DNA of 64,000 bases from GCA-002050365 sp038235165 (lineage in GTDB: Bacteria > Acidobacteriota > Blastocatellia > Pyrinomonadales > Pyrinomonadaceae): positions 62,001 to 126,000 of the forward strand of contig JBBSUG010000008.1 in assembly GCA_038235165.1 (NCBI GenBank), given 5' to 3'. The notes beneath the pieces were generated by a model, which had not been told where the DNA came from, did no database searches, and saw nothing but the letters and a program-made list of their open reading frames with translations. This document shows, one piece after another, positions 41,899 to 51,829 of this stretch (position 1 is its first letter; each line of letters starts with the position of its first letter). Both the position numbers and the translations under genes were made by a program.

Positions 41899-44070
41899 AT
41901 GAGCTTTGATAAAATAAAAGCGATGCGAAATGCCGAACGATTTTTGTCGCAAGGTAAAATTCGGGCGGCGATCAGTGAGTATCAACGAGTTATCGAAAAC
42001 GATCCGAAAGATTTCAGCACTCTGAATATCCTGGGCGATTTGTATATGAAAAACTCCGAAAAGCACGAAGCCGTCGGATGTTTCACGCAGGTCGCCGAGC
42101 ATTATAACGGGCAGGGATTCTCTCACAAAGCGATTGCCGTATACAACAAAATTTCCCGCATCGAACCCAATTCGATGGAAGTTTCGGCAAAACTGGCACA
42201 GCTTTACCAATCGAAAGGTTCGCTCTCCGAAGCGCGAACTCATTACACCACGCTCGCCGAACAATATCAGCGCAAAGGACAGAAAATAGAAGCACTGGCG
42301 ATCTGGAAGCAAATCGCCGAACTCGACCCGCACAATACGGACATTTATTTGAAAATAGCCGACGTTTGCTGGCAGGAAAATCAGCACGACGAAGCTGCCA
42401 AAGCGTTCACCGAAGCGGGTTTGAGATTTACCGAACAGGAACAATATGAATCGGCTTTGACGGCCTTTTCGAAAGCACTGGAAGTCAAGAAAAATTATCT
42501 GCGGGCGTTAAACGGACTGGTTAAAGCGCAAATCGGATTGGGTTTTGCCGATGAAGCGGCAAAGATTTTAGAAGGAATTCTCGAAGAACAACCTTACAAC
42601 CGCGACATTTTATATCTTTTGGTGGACTGCCACCTCGATATGAATAATCCGGCGGAAGCGGAGCAGGCAGTTATCAAATTGGTCGAACAGGAGCCTGCCA
42701 ACTATCCGAAATATTTGGATTTGGTCAAAGGATATGTAAAAAATAACGAATTGAACGCGGCGGTCAAAATTCTTTCGATGGCATCCGAACATTTGCTGGT
42801 CGGCGGACAGCGCGAGGAATTTTTTAGCTGGACGAACGAAATATTAGCGAGAAATCCTGAACAGCTCAACGCTCTGCAGCTTCTCGTCCGCTATCATAAC
42901 TGGCAGCGCAATGCGGATGAAACGAAGAACACGTTGGAAAGATTAGCCGAAACCGCCCAATCGCTTGATGCGTTTGAAGACGAAAGAGCGGCACTGGCGC
43001 AGTTAATACTGATCTCTCCGCAGGAAATCCGCTATGCCGAACGGTTACAGGAAATAAATTCCGCGCACGGTTTTGAAACTGCCGTGCTTTCTAATCAGGA
43101 AACGCGGTTAGCAGATACAAAAAAAAATGCCGAAGAAAACGGGCAGCTTTACAATGGTGACGGCAGTTTTGATTTTGCCGGTGATGATGCCGATTTTCAG
43201 GAAAATCGATTGGCGCAGGATAATTTCCCGGAAGATGATAAGGGCTTCAGTTTTTACAGTCACGATGCCATCGCCTACAACGAAAAATCCGTCAGCGCAG
43301 AAGACATCATCGGCGCGGAGTTTGAAATGTCAAATGTGCCGGACGAAGCGGACAAATCCACCGGAGAATTAAAACTCGCCGACGAACTGGAATTGCAAAG
43401 AGAAGTCGAAAGCGTCGAATTTTATATCGCGCAGGGTTATAAAGACTTGGCGGCGAAAACTTTAGACACTCTCGAATCAACTTACGGTGAACGTGAGCAA
43501 TTGGCGAAACTTCGGCTGCAGCTTGACGACTCTCTGCAAACATTGGCGGCTAATACGAAACCGGAAACTGCGCCCGCAGCCGAAAAAAATGCGTCAGCCG
43601 CAAACGACACTCAAACAAATCACTTTGTTGATCTGAAAACCGAGTTGGGATTTCAGGAAAACGACACGAATGCGGACGACGACTACGAAACTCACTATCA
43701 CACGGCGGTCGCCTATCAGGAAATGGGATTGATGGAAGAAGCCATCCGCGAATATCAGGACGCAATTGGTTTCGTTTCCGCCGATGACGGAACGCGGCGA
43801 TTTTTTCAATGTTCAAATTTGCTCGGACACTGTTTCATCGAAAAACAAATGCCGAACCTTGCCCTGATGTGGTATAAACGCTGTCTGGAAGTTCCGGGTT
43901 TAAACGACGATGAAAAACAGGCTTTGTATTACGAACTCGGCAACAGCTACGAAGTCGGCGGCGATCACGCGACGGCAAATTCGTATTTCGAGAAATTATA
44001 CGCCGAAAATGTGGACTACCGCGACATCGGCAGCCGTCTGGAAAAACTGCAAAAAAACAACCGGAAATAA
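41899..44070 (+). CDS. Large TPR-repeat protein
   Basis: The 723-residue protein consists of tetratricopeptide repeats. About eight fill the N-terminal half (FSTLNILGDLYMKNSEKHEA, AIAVYNKISRIEPNSMEVSA and so on) and two or three lie near the C-terminus (THYHTAVAYQEMGLMEEAIR, NLALMWYKRCLEVPGLND). An acidic low-complexity linker occupies about 400-560. There is no signal peptide, so it is probably cytoplasmic and binds other proteins. Similar proteins accompany polysaccharide export and type IV pilus loci, but nothing here fixes a role. Confidence 0.82.
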   Translation: MSFDKIKAMRNAERFLSQGKIRAAISEYQRVIENDPKDFSTLNILGDLYMKNSEKHEAVGCFTQVAEHYNGQGFSHKAIAVYNKISRIEPNSMEVSAKLAQLYQSKGSLSEARTHYTTLAEQYQRKGQKIEALAIWKQIAELDPHNTDIYLKIADVCWQENQHDEAAKAFTEAGLRFTEQEQYESALTAFSKALEVKKNYLRALNGLVKAQIGLGFADEAAKILEGILEEQPYNRDILYLLVDCHLDMNNPAEAEQAVIKLVEQEPANYPKYLDLVKGYVKNNELNAAVKILSMASEHLLVGGQREEFFSWTNEILARNPEQLNALQLLVRYHNWQRNADETKNTLERLAETAQSLDAFEDERAALAQLILISPQEIRYAERLQEINSAHGFETAVLSNQETRLADTKKNAEENGQLYNGDGSFDFAGDDADFQENRLAQDNFPEDDKGFSFYSHDAIAYNEKSVSAEDIIGAEFEMSNVPDEADKSTGELKLADELELQREVESVEFYIAQGYKDLAAKTLDTLESTYGEREQLAKLRLQLDDSLQTLAANTKPETAPAAEKNASAANDTQTNHFVDLKTELGFQENDTNADDDYETHYHTAVAYQEMGLMEEAIREYQDAIGFVSADDGTRRFFQCSNLLGHCFIEKQMPNLALMWYKRCLEVPGLNDDEKQALYYELGNSYEVGGDHATANSYFEKLYAENVDYRDIGSRLEKLQKNNRK

Positions 44071-44554
44071 AATATTGCCGTTTCCGTTTTCCGGCAAACT
44101 TTAACCGCCGCAGATTTATTTACGAATTACCGTCGTCTCCAGAGACCGTCTCGGTTTAAAAATTTAACTAACCGGAGCAGCAATCAATTGCTGCTCTTTT
44201 TTTATTTCTTTCATTTTACTGTGGAAAGTGGTATTTTCAGATTATCTTTGGAGATAAACAATTCGGCTTCGCAGAAAATATTTTTCCAAAAAAAAGTATT
44301 TTGAAACGATTTTAAAAGTCAGAATTTTGAAAGTTATTCGCATATCAGTTTAAAAGAGTATTCAAGTTTGTGTGTGCCGGTTGCCGCAAACTTAACAAAA
44401 TGCAGATAAACTTCTATAATTCATTAGTCAGAAAGTTAAAGTGTGTGCAGAGCATCGCGTAATTTTATTTTCGCGCTTCGTCAGCACGACATTTAGAATT
44501 TTGAATTCAAAAAATGTGGTTACACCTAGCCGGACATCCAGAAGATAAATATTT
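44071..44554. other. Intergenic region with one terminator, no gene seen
   Basis: A 484-base gap between the TPR gene and the small membrane protein. Besides the terminator at 44175-44203 it is AT-rich and shows no coding or tRNA-like structure. No thiamin (THI-box) riboswitch-like sequence is apparent before the downstream thi genes. Confidence 0.55.
44175..44203 (+). terminator. Rho-independent terminator after the TPR gene
   Basis: GAGCAGCAA and TTGCTGCTC form a perfect 9-bp stem with loop TCAA, followed by a run of seven or eight T residues. Confidence 0.88.
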
Positions 44555-44863
44555 ATGGTCGCAAAACTTACCGTTGTTTTTTTCATAATCTTGTGTTTGC
44601 TGGTCGGCATTTTTCTGACGCTCTCGCCGTGGTTCAGCTATGGCGGAGTCGGCGATTGGAGCGACAATTATTTTTTGTCGTTCGTTGTGACTCACACAGG
44701 TCTGCCGTTCATTCGGGAAGCGGTCGCATCGGGCTGGTTTCGCGGCGCGATTACCGGATTGGGCATTTTGAATTTATTTCTCGCTTTCTGGGAGATGGCG
44801 CATTTCAAACACAGTGTGCAGATGCTCGAACAGGAAGAAACTCAGACAAAAAAACCGTCGTGA
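44555..44863 (+). CDS. Small two-helix membrane protein before thiE
   Basis: The 102-residue protein, from no recognised family, has two hydrophobic helices (about 4-26 and 66-84). Between them lie aromatic residues (SPWFSYGGVGDWSDNYFLSF), and it has a charged tail. Its stop codon overlaps the GTG start of thiE (GTGA), so translation of the two is coupled. It may be a thiamin-linked membrane factor, but that is a guess. Confidence 0.6.
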   Translation: MVAKLTVVFFIILCLLVGIFLTLSPWFSYGGVGDWSDNYFLSFVVTHTGLPFIREAVASGWFRGAITGLGILNLFLAFWEMAHFKHSVQMLEQEETQTKKPS

Positions 44864-45483
44864 AATTTAATAATGCAGCCGCTAAAACTTTAATATATCT
44901 CATCACCGACGGCGAAGCCGATGCCGCCAACTTCGCCGAAAAAAAAGTAAAAATTTCCGCATTAATAAAAGCCGCCGTCCGTTCAAATATTTCGCTGATC
45001 CAGCTTCGTGAGAAAAAACTCCCGGCGCGATTTGTTTTTGAACTCGCGGAAGAAGCCGTCAAACTGACGCGCCAAAGCCGCACGAAAATTTTAATCAATG
45101 ACCGCGCCGACATCGCCGCTGCCGCTAAAACCGACGGCGTTCATTTAACTTCAAATTCTCTTTCAGTCGAAACAATACGTCGTATATTTTCCAAAGATTT
45201 TATTATCGGCGTTTCGGCTCATACACTTGCCGAAGCTGAAAATGCCCGCCAAAAAGGTGCTGACTTTATTACGTTCAGCCCGATTTTTAAAACGCCCGGT
45301 AAAGGCAAACCGCAAGGCATTGAGCGGTTGCGCGAAGTTTGCGAAAACCTCAAACCGTTTCCGGTCGTCGCGCTCGGCGGTATTGATAAAACAAATTATA
45401 AAGCCGTTTTGGAAAACGGCGCGAGCGGTTTCGCCGCCATTCGATTTTTAAATGATCCTGAGAATTTCAATTTATTTTTATGA
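44860..45483 (+). CDS. thiE: Thiamine-phosphate synthase
   Basis: The 207-residue TIM-barrel enzyme joins HMP-pyrophosphate and thiazole phosphate. The family motifs are ISLIQLREKKLPAR, ILINDRADIAAAAKTDGVHL, FSPIFKTPGKGKPQGIERL and VVALGGID. It begins with GTG overlapping the preceding TGA, and its TGA overlaps the ATG of thiD (ATGA). These translational couplings show a three-gene unit. The longer frame opening at 44593 lies inside the previous gene. Confidence 0.92.
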   Translation: MKFNNAAAKTLIYLITDGEADAANFAEKKVKISALIKAAVRSNISLIQLREKKLPARFVFELAEEAVKLTRQSRTKILINDRADIAAAAKTDGVHLTSNSLSVETIRRIFSKDFIIGVSAHTLAEAENARQKGADFITFSPIFKTPGKGKPQGIERLREVCENLKPFPVVALGGIDKTNYKAVLENGASGFAAIRFLNDPENFNLFL

Positions 45484-46322
45484 TAAAAGTTTGTTTGACC
45501 ATCGCCGGACTCGACCCGTCAGGCGGCGCGGGAATTATCGCCGACATCAAAACATTTACGGCTTTCGGGTGCTTTGCAACCGCCGCTGTAACTTCGCTGA
45601 CTTTTCAAAACACGACCGGAGTTTTCGGCGCGGTTCATCAAACCGCCGAATCAATTCGCGGACAGATCGAACCGATTATCAATGATTACGAAATTTCGGC
45701 TCTCAAAACAGGAATGTTGCCGACGCGCGAAATTATCGAAGAAACTGCCGAATTAATCAGCAAAAACAAATTGAAGAATATCGTCGTTGATCCGGTCGTC
45801 CGTTCGACTTCCTGTTTTGATTTGATTGATGACGAAGCGTTAAAAGTTTTGATCGCCGAACTTTTCCCGCTCGCTGACATTGTTACGCCGAATCTGCCGG
45901 AAGCGGAAAGAATTGCCAATATAAAAATCGAGAATGAAGACGATATCGAAAAAGCCGCACGAATTATGCAAAGTTACGGCGCGAAAACTGTCTTAATCAA
46001 AGGCGGACATTTTTTTGAAGGCGAAAGGCGAAAGGCGAAAGACAAAAGTGAAAAACGGCTGGCGCGTGATTTTTTGTTTGTCGGCAAAGATTTAGAGATT
46101 TTTGAAAGCGAATACATCGAAACAAATGCGACGCACGGCACCGGCTGTACGCTCGCGGCGGCAATCGCAGCAAATCTGGCGTTGGGGAAAAGTTTGATCG
46201 AAGCCGTTGAAACCGCGAAAAAGTTTGTTACCGAAGCAATTCGCACTGCACCGAATTTAGGACACGGACATTCACCGATAAACGCATCATTCCAAAGCCA
46301 CGCTTCAAGTTCTAAATTATAA
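45480..46322 (+). CDS. thiD: Hydroxymethylpyrimidine (phosphate) kinase
   Basis: The 280-residue ribokinase-fold enzyme phosphorylates HMP and HMP-P to feed thiE. Motifs are AGLDPSGGAGIIADIKTF at the N-terminus, VVDPVVRSTS, and the catalytic anion-hole region THGTGCTLAAAI. A short unusual insert (EGERRKAKDKSEKRLAR, around residues 180-196) is made by a 7-base tandem DNA repeat (AGGCGAA three times at 46019-46041). It sits in a loop after KGGHF, so the enzyme should still fold. Confidence 0.92.
   Translation: MIKVCLTIAGLDPSGGAGIIADIKTFTAFGCFATAAVTSLTFQNTTGVFGAVHQTAESIRGQIEPIINDYEISALKTGMLPTREIIEETAELISKNKLKNIVVDPVVRSTSCFDLIDDEALKVLIAELFPLADIVTPNLPEAERIANIKIENEDDIEKAARIMQSYGAKTVLIKGGHFFEGERRKAKDKSEKRLARDFLFVGKDLEIFESEYIETNATHGTGCTLAAAIAANLALGKSLIEAVETAKKFVTEAIRTAPNLGHGHSPINASFQSHASSSKL
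46019..46041 (+). repeat. Heptamer tandem repeat inside thiD
   Basis: AGGCGAA is repeated three times in a row. In frame it creates the basic insert GERRKAKD in ThiD. AGGCGAAAGGCGAAAG also occurs (inverted) beside the terminator at about 3280. Confidence 0.7.
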
Positions 46323-46378
46323 GGATAGTGTTCTCAGGTAACGATTGAAATTTAGAATTCGGAATTTGAAATATGGAA

Positions 46379-47245
46379 TTATTTTGCGGGTGTAAAAATG
46401 CTTGGAGATTGGTATGTGACACCAAAAGTTACGCCGGTGCGCGGGCTGAATCTTGTCAAACCGAAAATCGCGGCGGTATCGAAACGAACGCCGGATGCTT
46501 TTATTTGGGTGCCGAGGCGTAACTGCAAAATACTTTCTGTGCCGAGCGGCGCGGCTCCGCTGCGCGTATTGGCGCGTCCGTTGATTTCGCCGACGATATT
46601 TATCCGGTCGTTAACGCTGTAAATTCCCGCCAACCCGTAAAGCAGCACGTCGTTTTGCGTAAAGCGTTCGAGCGGGGCGGTCAAAATACCGATGCCGAGA
46701 TTGCCGAAAGCGTTAAAACGCGGCTTTTTGCCGCTGCGCTTGCCGAACTTTTTCTGCACCAAAACTTTACCGAAAATATTTATTTGATTCGTCCCGATTC
46801 CGCGTGCCTGATCCGAATTCGGGATTTGAAAACCGAACTTAAAACCGAGCGCGGGAAGATTTTGCGTTTCATTACGAAGTTTCAGCTTGGCGGAAAGAGT
46901 AAAATCACCGACATTGCTGGTCGAATTTCCGTCCAAATTGAGCGGAATCGGCGATGGAGATATGGCGGAATTGATCGCCAAAAAGTTTTGCAGCACCCCG
47001 TCAACCTGAAGTTCGATATTTGAGGCAAATCCGACACTGATGCGAAGGTCGCCGACGCGGGTTAAATCACCTTTTAATCCTGAAAGCGGGAGCTTTGCGT
47101 TTTGCAGAAAATCAACGCCCAAGCCGACTTCGACCACACCTTCCGGTATCGTATCTACATCTTCCGTCAACAGCGGACGCTGTTGGGCAAAAGCTGCTAA
47201 AGCGGCAATCAGTATAAGATTTAGACAAACAAAAAGGCGTTTCAT
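46379..47245 (-). CDS. Exported beta-barrel-like hypothetical protein
   Basis: The 288-residue protein has a signal peptide (MKRLFVCLNLILIAALAAFA, cleavage before QQ). The mature part consists of alternating hydrophobic/polar strands (VVEVGLGVDFLQ, DFTLSAKLKLRNE, NIFGKVLVQKKFG, GVTFGVTYQSPS), consistent with an outer membrane beta-barrel. It resembles transporter-type barrels of unknown substrate. The start is taken at 47245 rather than 47302, because only this gives a signal peptide at the very start. Confidence 0.72.
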   Translation of the reverse strand: MKRLFVCLNLILIAALAAFAQQRPLLTEDVDTIPEGVVEVGLGVDFLQNAKLPLSGLKGDLTRVGDLRISVGFASNIELQVDGVLQNFLAINSAISPSPIPLNLDGNSTSNVGDFTLSAKLKLRNETQNLPALGFKFGFQIPNSDQARGIGTNQINIFGKVLVQKKFGKRSGKKPRFNAFGNLGIGILTAPLERFTQNDVLLYGLAGIYSVNDRINIVGEINGRANTRSGAAPLGTESILQLRLGTQIKASGVRFDTAAIFGLTRFSPRTGVTFGVTYQSPSIFTPAK

Positions 47246-47504
47246 AATGTCAGTTTTTAATTTTGACATTAAATGCAGCACTTTGTAAATGTTTTGCCTC
47301 AAATTAAATGCTTCTTTTTTAACCGAGATGATGTTTAGCTGATCTCACCGCCCGGTGCCTGAACACCGACATTGAGTCCCGCTATCAAAATTATTCTTCT
47401 GTTAAATGTACAGAAAGTTGGCTTCCCGTGGTTAGCGTAAACTAAACAAAGCAGATTCACAGCAGGTGCCGTCATAATTCCTGCGAGTTAACAAACCGCT
47501 TTAA

Positions 47505-49037
47505 TTAATTTACTCGTTTGCGCGTTTTCAGTGATTTGGTTGCTTTATCGGTCGGCATACTGTTCTGCAAATCCAGCACACTCAAAAGACTTTTGCCGAT
47601 TATCGCGTCGCCCGCCAGCCGGTTATGTTCGCCGCAGGCTAGCGTCAGTTCATCGCCGATCAGACCGGACTTTAAATTGCGAAACTTGCCAACGCTGATT
47701 AGTGAAGAAACCAACGAGCGTTTCGGGACAACCCCGTCGCCGGGTGAATACAAAACCTTTTCCAATTCGTCTTTGGAAACTTTTGTGCCGTCGGTTTTTG
47801 TGAAGGAATCTGCCTCGAACTCGGTTTTCCATGTATTATCTTTTGTGTTTTTGTACACAATCATCCCGTCAATCGTCGGCTTGCATTCCGAACCGAGATA
47901 ATAAATCGGAATCGGATTTCTCACCGCCGGTTTTGCGTCCAGGGCTGCCTGAAAAAGTTTGGCGCGTTGCAGAACGGCTTGAAAATAGGCTTTCGCTTGT
48001 TCCGGTGTCGCGTTGTCAATCTTCTTGGAAAAATTTTCATCAGTGTAAATCGTCCAGCCGTATTTTTCCCAAGTCGCCGGATTGTACACGTCAATTTTGA
48101 TCGGTTTCAAATTTTCATCGTAAGCGCGAACCATTCCGTCGTGCGGCAAAAGCTGATATATCGAGGGGATCGTGAACAAATCGTATTTCGACAAATTCTG
48201 TACGAACGGCAGATTCAGTTTTCCGCCGCCGAACAGCGAAAAGCCGTTAAGCAGGGAATTGAGTGCGGACAGCGAACCGCCGTTCGGCGTGGCGACCAGC
48301 GAAATATTGTTAAAATATTCCGCGCCTTTCCACGTCGGGCGCAAACTTCTCGCGGTCAAATCGGCTTTGCCGTACATCGCGGCGTAACGGGTAATCAATC
48401 CGCCCATCGAATGTGCAACGATATTAAATTTCAGTTTAGGACTTTTTAATTTTGCGCGAAGTTCGTCCAGTTTTTGAAGTAATATGTGCGCGTTCTCGAC
48501 GTTATCGAGCCGCCAATCATACGGGAAAACATAAAATGTGTTAGCGGCACCCGTCTCTGGCGGCGCGGCAAGTTTTCCTTCGGCATAGCCGTCGGCTTCG
48601 AGCGAATCAACCAATTTTTGATAAATTTCAATTTCCGGCGTGAAGCGAATGAGCTGAATTTTTCTCAGAATATCCCTCGGCACCAAATCATCGTGATTCG
48701 CTGCCAGATCGGGCGAAATCGGCAGACGCATATCGTCGTTCTTTGAGCGCGTCAGGTCAAACCAAACTTTTTCGTCGGTATTTTTATTGACGAGTTCCGA
48801 CCCGATCAAACCCGGAATAATAATCACCGGCAATCTGCCTTTCAGCGTTTTTTTGACTTCGGCGGTTTGTGATGATTCGACTGCGGACGGAGAGTCTTTT
48901 TTTCTGTCAACCTTTTTTATTATTTTCTTGAAAATACTTTTTTTATGCTGAGTTTTCGTTTGTGCCGAAGCGATACCGGCAAAAGAAAAAACAACAAGCG
49001 ATAAAGCGAAAAACTTATTGAGTGAAAATTTAGACAT
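47505..49037 (-). CDS. Exported LCAT-like lipase/acyltransferase
   Basis: The 510-residue protein has a signal peptide (about 1-25, ending ASA). After a basic linker, the alpha/beta hydrolase domain has PVIIIPGLIGSEL, NTFYVFPYDWRLDN and the nucleophile elbow AHSMGG (Ser about 212). These are features of the lecithin:cholesterol acyltransferase / phospholipase group. The catalytic Asp and His (near PGDGVVPKRS and GEHNRL) are near the C-terminus. It would act on phospholipids or glycolipids in the periplasm. Confidence 0.82.
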   Translation of the reverse strand: MSKFSLNKFFALSLVVFSFAGIASAQTKTQHKKSIFKKIIKKVDRKKDSPSAVESSQTAEVKKTLKGRLPVIIIPGLIGSELVNKNTDEKVWFDLTRSKNDDMRLPISPDLAANHDDLVPRDILRKIQLIRFTPEIEIYQKLVDSLEADGYAEGKLAAPPETGAANTFYVFPYDWRLDNVENAHILLQKLDELRAKLKSPKLKFNIVAHSMGGLITRYAAMYGKADLTARSLRPTWKGAEYFNNISLVATPNGGSLSALNSLLNGFSLFGGGKLNLPFVQNLSKYDLFTIPSIYQLLPHDGMVRAYDENLKPIKIDVYNPATWEKYGWTIYTDENFSKKIDNATPEQAKAYFQAVLQRAKLFQAALDAKPAVRNPIPIYYLGSECKPTIDGMIVYKNTKDNTWKTEFEADSFTKTDGTKVSKDELEKVLYSPGDGVVPKRSLVSSLISVGKFRNLKSGLIGDELTLACGEHNRLAGDAIIGKSLLSVLDLQNSMPTDKATKSLKTRKRVN

Positions 49038-49142
49038 AAATTATTTTAACCTTCGATAACTACAAAACAGCCAAACTAAGCCGTGAACATTTTTGATTCC
49101 AAAATCCACATTGATGAACGTTTATCTTTTCGATTTAAGACA

Positions 49143-50336
49143 TCAATCCCTGTGCAAAATAATCGTCTCACGCGGCGATTTCATTTCGTATGTGATGCCG
49201 CGCCAGCGGATTTGGTTCGAGCTAAATGCGCGAAAACAATTATAAAAATAGACGGCGGGTGTCACTGCCCAGAGCGTTGTCTGCCACAAAACGCTTTTGT
49301 TCAGCTCTTTTTCGTAATTTTGCAAAACCAATTTAACGGCTTTCAAGCGAACCCACGCTTTTGCCGCACCGAGAGCGAAAATCAGCAATAAAAGAAACAG
49401 CGTCAGCCAAAACTGCCAGCCGATTAGGACAAACAAAAGAACGATATTCGCCGCGCAAATCACCGTGAAAAGAAACGAACCGATGAATGAAGCTTTCCAC
49501 AAATTTGGCGCGTAAACCCGCGTAATTTTCATTTGGCGGGTGGAAAACTCCAAAAACTCGCCGAAACTACAATCTTCGATTGATGCGGTCAGGGCATCCG
49601 GCACAAAATAAATCGGCAGACCGGCGGCTTTCAAGGCTCGTGTCAAGGCAAAATCATCGGACAGCGTTCCGCGCCACTCTTCGCGGATGTTTAGATTCTC
49701 GAAAACCTCGCGCCGAATCGCCGTCGAACCGCCCCAGCAAAAATTGTCGGCGGTGCTTTTCCCCAAAGCGGAGGCGATTGAAGCGTTCCAAACCGAACGA
49801 AGCTGCGAGGCGAAAGTATTATTTCGGGAGACAAACCAGCGATACCCGGTCGCCGCGCCGATATTTTCGTCGCGCAGCGGCGCGACCAAATTTTGCAGCC
49901 AACTCTCGTGCGGGCGGGCATCCGAATCTACAAAAACAAGCACTTCGCTTCTCTCTGAAATCTCCAAAACGGCGCGGCGCAGATTGTGGACTTTCTGCCC
50001 TTCATTTTCGGCTTTTCCCGCAATTATTAATTTTGCGTTCGCCGCGTTTTTATCCGGGATGTTTTCGATGATTGTGACCGCTTCATCGTTTTCGTCGTCA
50101 ACCACGAAAATCACTTCAAACTGCGGAAAGTTTTGCTGGAAAAGTGCAGAAAGATTATTGGATAAGCCTTCGTCAAGTCCGCGACACGGGACAATTATCG
50201 AACAGAACGGCGCAAAATCAACCGACGGGGCGGACAATTCTCTTTTAAAAAATGTGAGATAGGCGATTCCGCCGCGCAGAGATCTGTAGCCGAGAAGTAC
50301 CAGCATCAGCGCGAAAAAGAAAAAGACAAAAATCAT
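49143..50336 (-). CDS. Glycosyltransferase family 2/21 membrane protein
   Basis: The 397-residue protein has an N-terminal membrane anchor and a GT-A domain: SIIVPCRGLDEGLSNNLSAL, DSDARPHESW (metal-binding DxD-like), TLSDDFALTRALKAAG and the QMKITRVY region. Two or three C-terminal helices follow. It resembles ceramide-glucosyltransferase-like or hopanoid (HpnI-like) transferases. Its start overlaps the waaA stop by 4 bases (ATGA), so both are co-translated. The acceptor is unknown. Confidence 0.82.
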   Translation of the reverse strand: MIFVFFFFALMLVLLGYRSLRGGIAYLTFFKRELSAPSVDFAPFCSIIVPCRGLDEGLSNNLSALFQQNFPQFEVIFVVDDENDEAVTIIENIPDKNAANAKLIIAGKAENEGQKVHNLRRAVLEISERSEVLVFVDSDARPHESWLQNLVAPLRDENIGAATGYRWFVSRNNTFASQLRSVWNASIASALGKSTADNFCWGGSTAIRREVFENLNIREEWRGTLSDDFALTRALKAAGLPIYFVPDALTASIEDCSFGEFLEFSTRQMKITRVYAPNLWKASFIGSFLFTVICAANIVLLFVLIGWQFWLTLFLLLLIFALGAAKAWVRLKAVKLVLQNYEKELNKSVLWQTTLWAVTPAVYFYNCFRAFSSNQIRWRGITYEMKSPRETIILHRD

Positions 50337-51652
50337 AAATGACTGTTGATGAACAGATACGGGCGGAGAAATTCGAGCGTTTTTTCGGTCGCGCCGCGAT
50401 TTTTTTCGACGATTGCGAAAGCGTTTTCGCCAAGTTCCGTGCGCCGTTCATCATCTTGCAGCAACTCGGTGAGAACAGCGGCGAGGTGCGCGGCGATTTC
50501 GTCTTCGGCTAATTCAGGCATTTGCACGAGCGCATTTTTGGCGAGAAACTCTTCGACGATTTCGGCAAAATTCATCGTGTAAAAACCCGTCACGATTGCC
50601 TTTTTACCCATCGCCGGTTCCAAAATATTCTGCCCGCCGTGCGGAATCAGACTGCCGCCGACAAATACTATTTCAGCCAGCGGAAAAACCGCCCGCAGTT
50701 CGCCGACGGAATCGAGCAGAATTATTTCGGCTAAACAGTCTGTGCCGGATTCTTCACTTGAACGCGAAACCCATTCAAAACCCGACTTCTCAATCAGCGC
50801 AGCGACTTCCTTAAATCTTTCCGGGTGGCGCGGGGCAATCAAAAGACGCGGCAGCTTTCCTTTCGATTTTTTCCAAACGTCCTTGAAAGCGTCAATAATT
50901 ACCGCTTCCTCCGGCGCGTGAGTGCTTGCCGCGACGATTAGCGGCGCGTCTTCCGATAAGGCAAATCTTTCTCTAAACTCTACTGTCAAAGAATTTTCAT
51001 TTTTCCCCGGAAGTTGGTCAAATTTGACGTTGCCGGTAATTTTTACTTTGCTGTTGCGAATGCCCAGATCGGAAATGCGTTTGGCATCGGCGGCATTCTG
51101 CATCAAGGTCAGCGTGAAATAATGCAGGACGCGGCTCATCGTTTTGGGAATTCGCGCATAACGATTAAAAGATTTTTCGGAAAGTCTGCCGTTAATCAAA
51201 AAAACACGCGCTTCTCTTTTGCCGGCTGAACGCACGAAATTAAACCACAGTTCGGTTTCCATTATCAAAATAATATTCGGTTTGATAACGTCCAAAGCGC
51301 GGCGCACGGAAAATCGCCAGTCGTAGGGAAAATAAAAAATGAGTTCGGCTTGGTCGGCAAAGATTTTATGAGCTAAATCCTGTCCGGTTTTGGTCGTCGT
51401 CGAAATCACCAGACGATAATTCGGAAATTCTTCGAGTATTTTTTTGATTATCGGGCAGGCGGCGTTTGTTTCCCCGACCGACACGCTGTGAAGCCATAGA
51501 ACCGGTCGGTTGTCGAGCTTAAATTCAGGCAAATGTCCGAGTCGCTGCCGAAAACCGTCGGCATACTTGCCGTTTCGCAATGCGTCATACACAAAACGCG
51601 GCAGTAAAACGATAAACCCAAGCGTCAAAAGTATGCTGTAGATTAAAAACAT
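50333..51652 (-). CDS. waaA: Kdo transferase
   Basis: The 439-residue membrane-associated GT-B enzyme adds 3-deoxy-manno-octulosonate to lipid A precursors, which implies lipopolysaccharide. It has an N-terminal anchor helix, then VLWLHSVSVGETNAACPII, the MEMETELW-type site (LIMETELWFN), PRHPERF and FVGGSLIPHGGQNILEPA. The frame extends 21 codons upstream, but those residues derive from simple repeat-like sequence and are not family-like, so the ATG at 51652 is chosen. The downstream glycosyltransferase is translationally coupled. Confidence 0.93.
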   Translation of the reverse strand: MFLIYSILLTLGFIVLLPRFVYDALRNGKYADGFRQRLGHLPEFKLDNRPVLWLHSVSVGETNAACPIIKKILEEFPNYRLVISTTTKTGQDLAHKIFADQAELIFYFPYDWRFSVRRALDVIKPNIILIMETELWFNFVRSAGKREARVFLINGRLSEKSFNRYARIPKTMSRVLHYFTLTLMQNAADAKRISDLGIRNSKVKITGNVKFDQLPGKNENSLTVEFRERFALSEDAPLIVAASTHAPEEAVIIDAFKDVWKKSKGKLPRLLIAPRHPERFKEVAALIEKSGFEWVSRSSEESGTDCLAEIILLDSVGELRAVFPLAEIVFVGGSLIPHGGQNILEPAMGKKAIVTGFYTMNFAEIVEEFLAKNALVQMPELAEDEIAAHLAAVLTELLQDDERRTELGENAFAIVEKNRGATEKTLEFLRPYLFINSHL

Positions 51653-51829
51653 AATGAGCCGTGAGTGGCAAGTAATAAGTGATGAGTTAAAAATCGAGTC
51701 ACCGTTAGAACTCACTGATTTAACAGCCGTTTATCACTTGCTGATAAAACCGATCACTTTTACTCACCTGCCTGGAAAGTGTGAAGCTGTGCAAAAGGGG
51801 CGGGGAGAATTCACTTTTGCACATTGCGC

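Noticed and set aside
44071..44554. Thiamin riboswitch before the thi genes
   Set aside because: No THI-box core sequence is visible; only an ordinary terminator was found.
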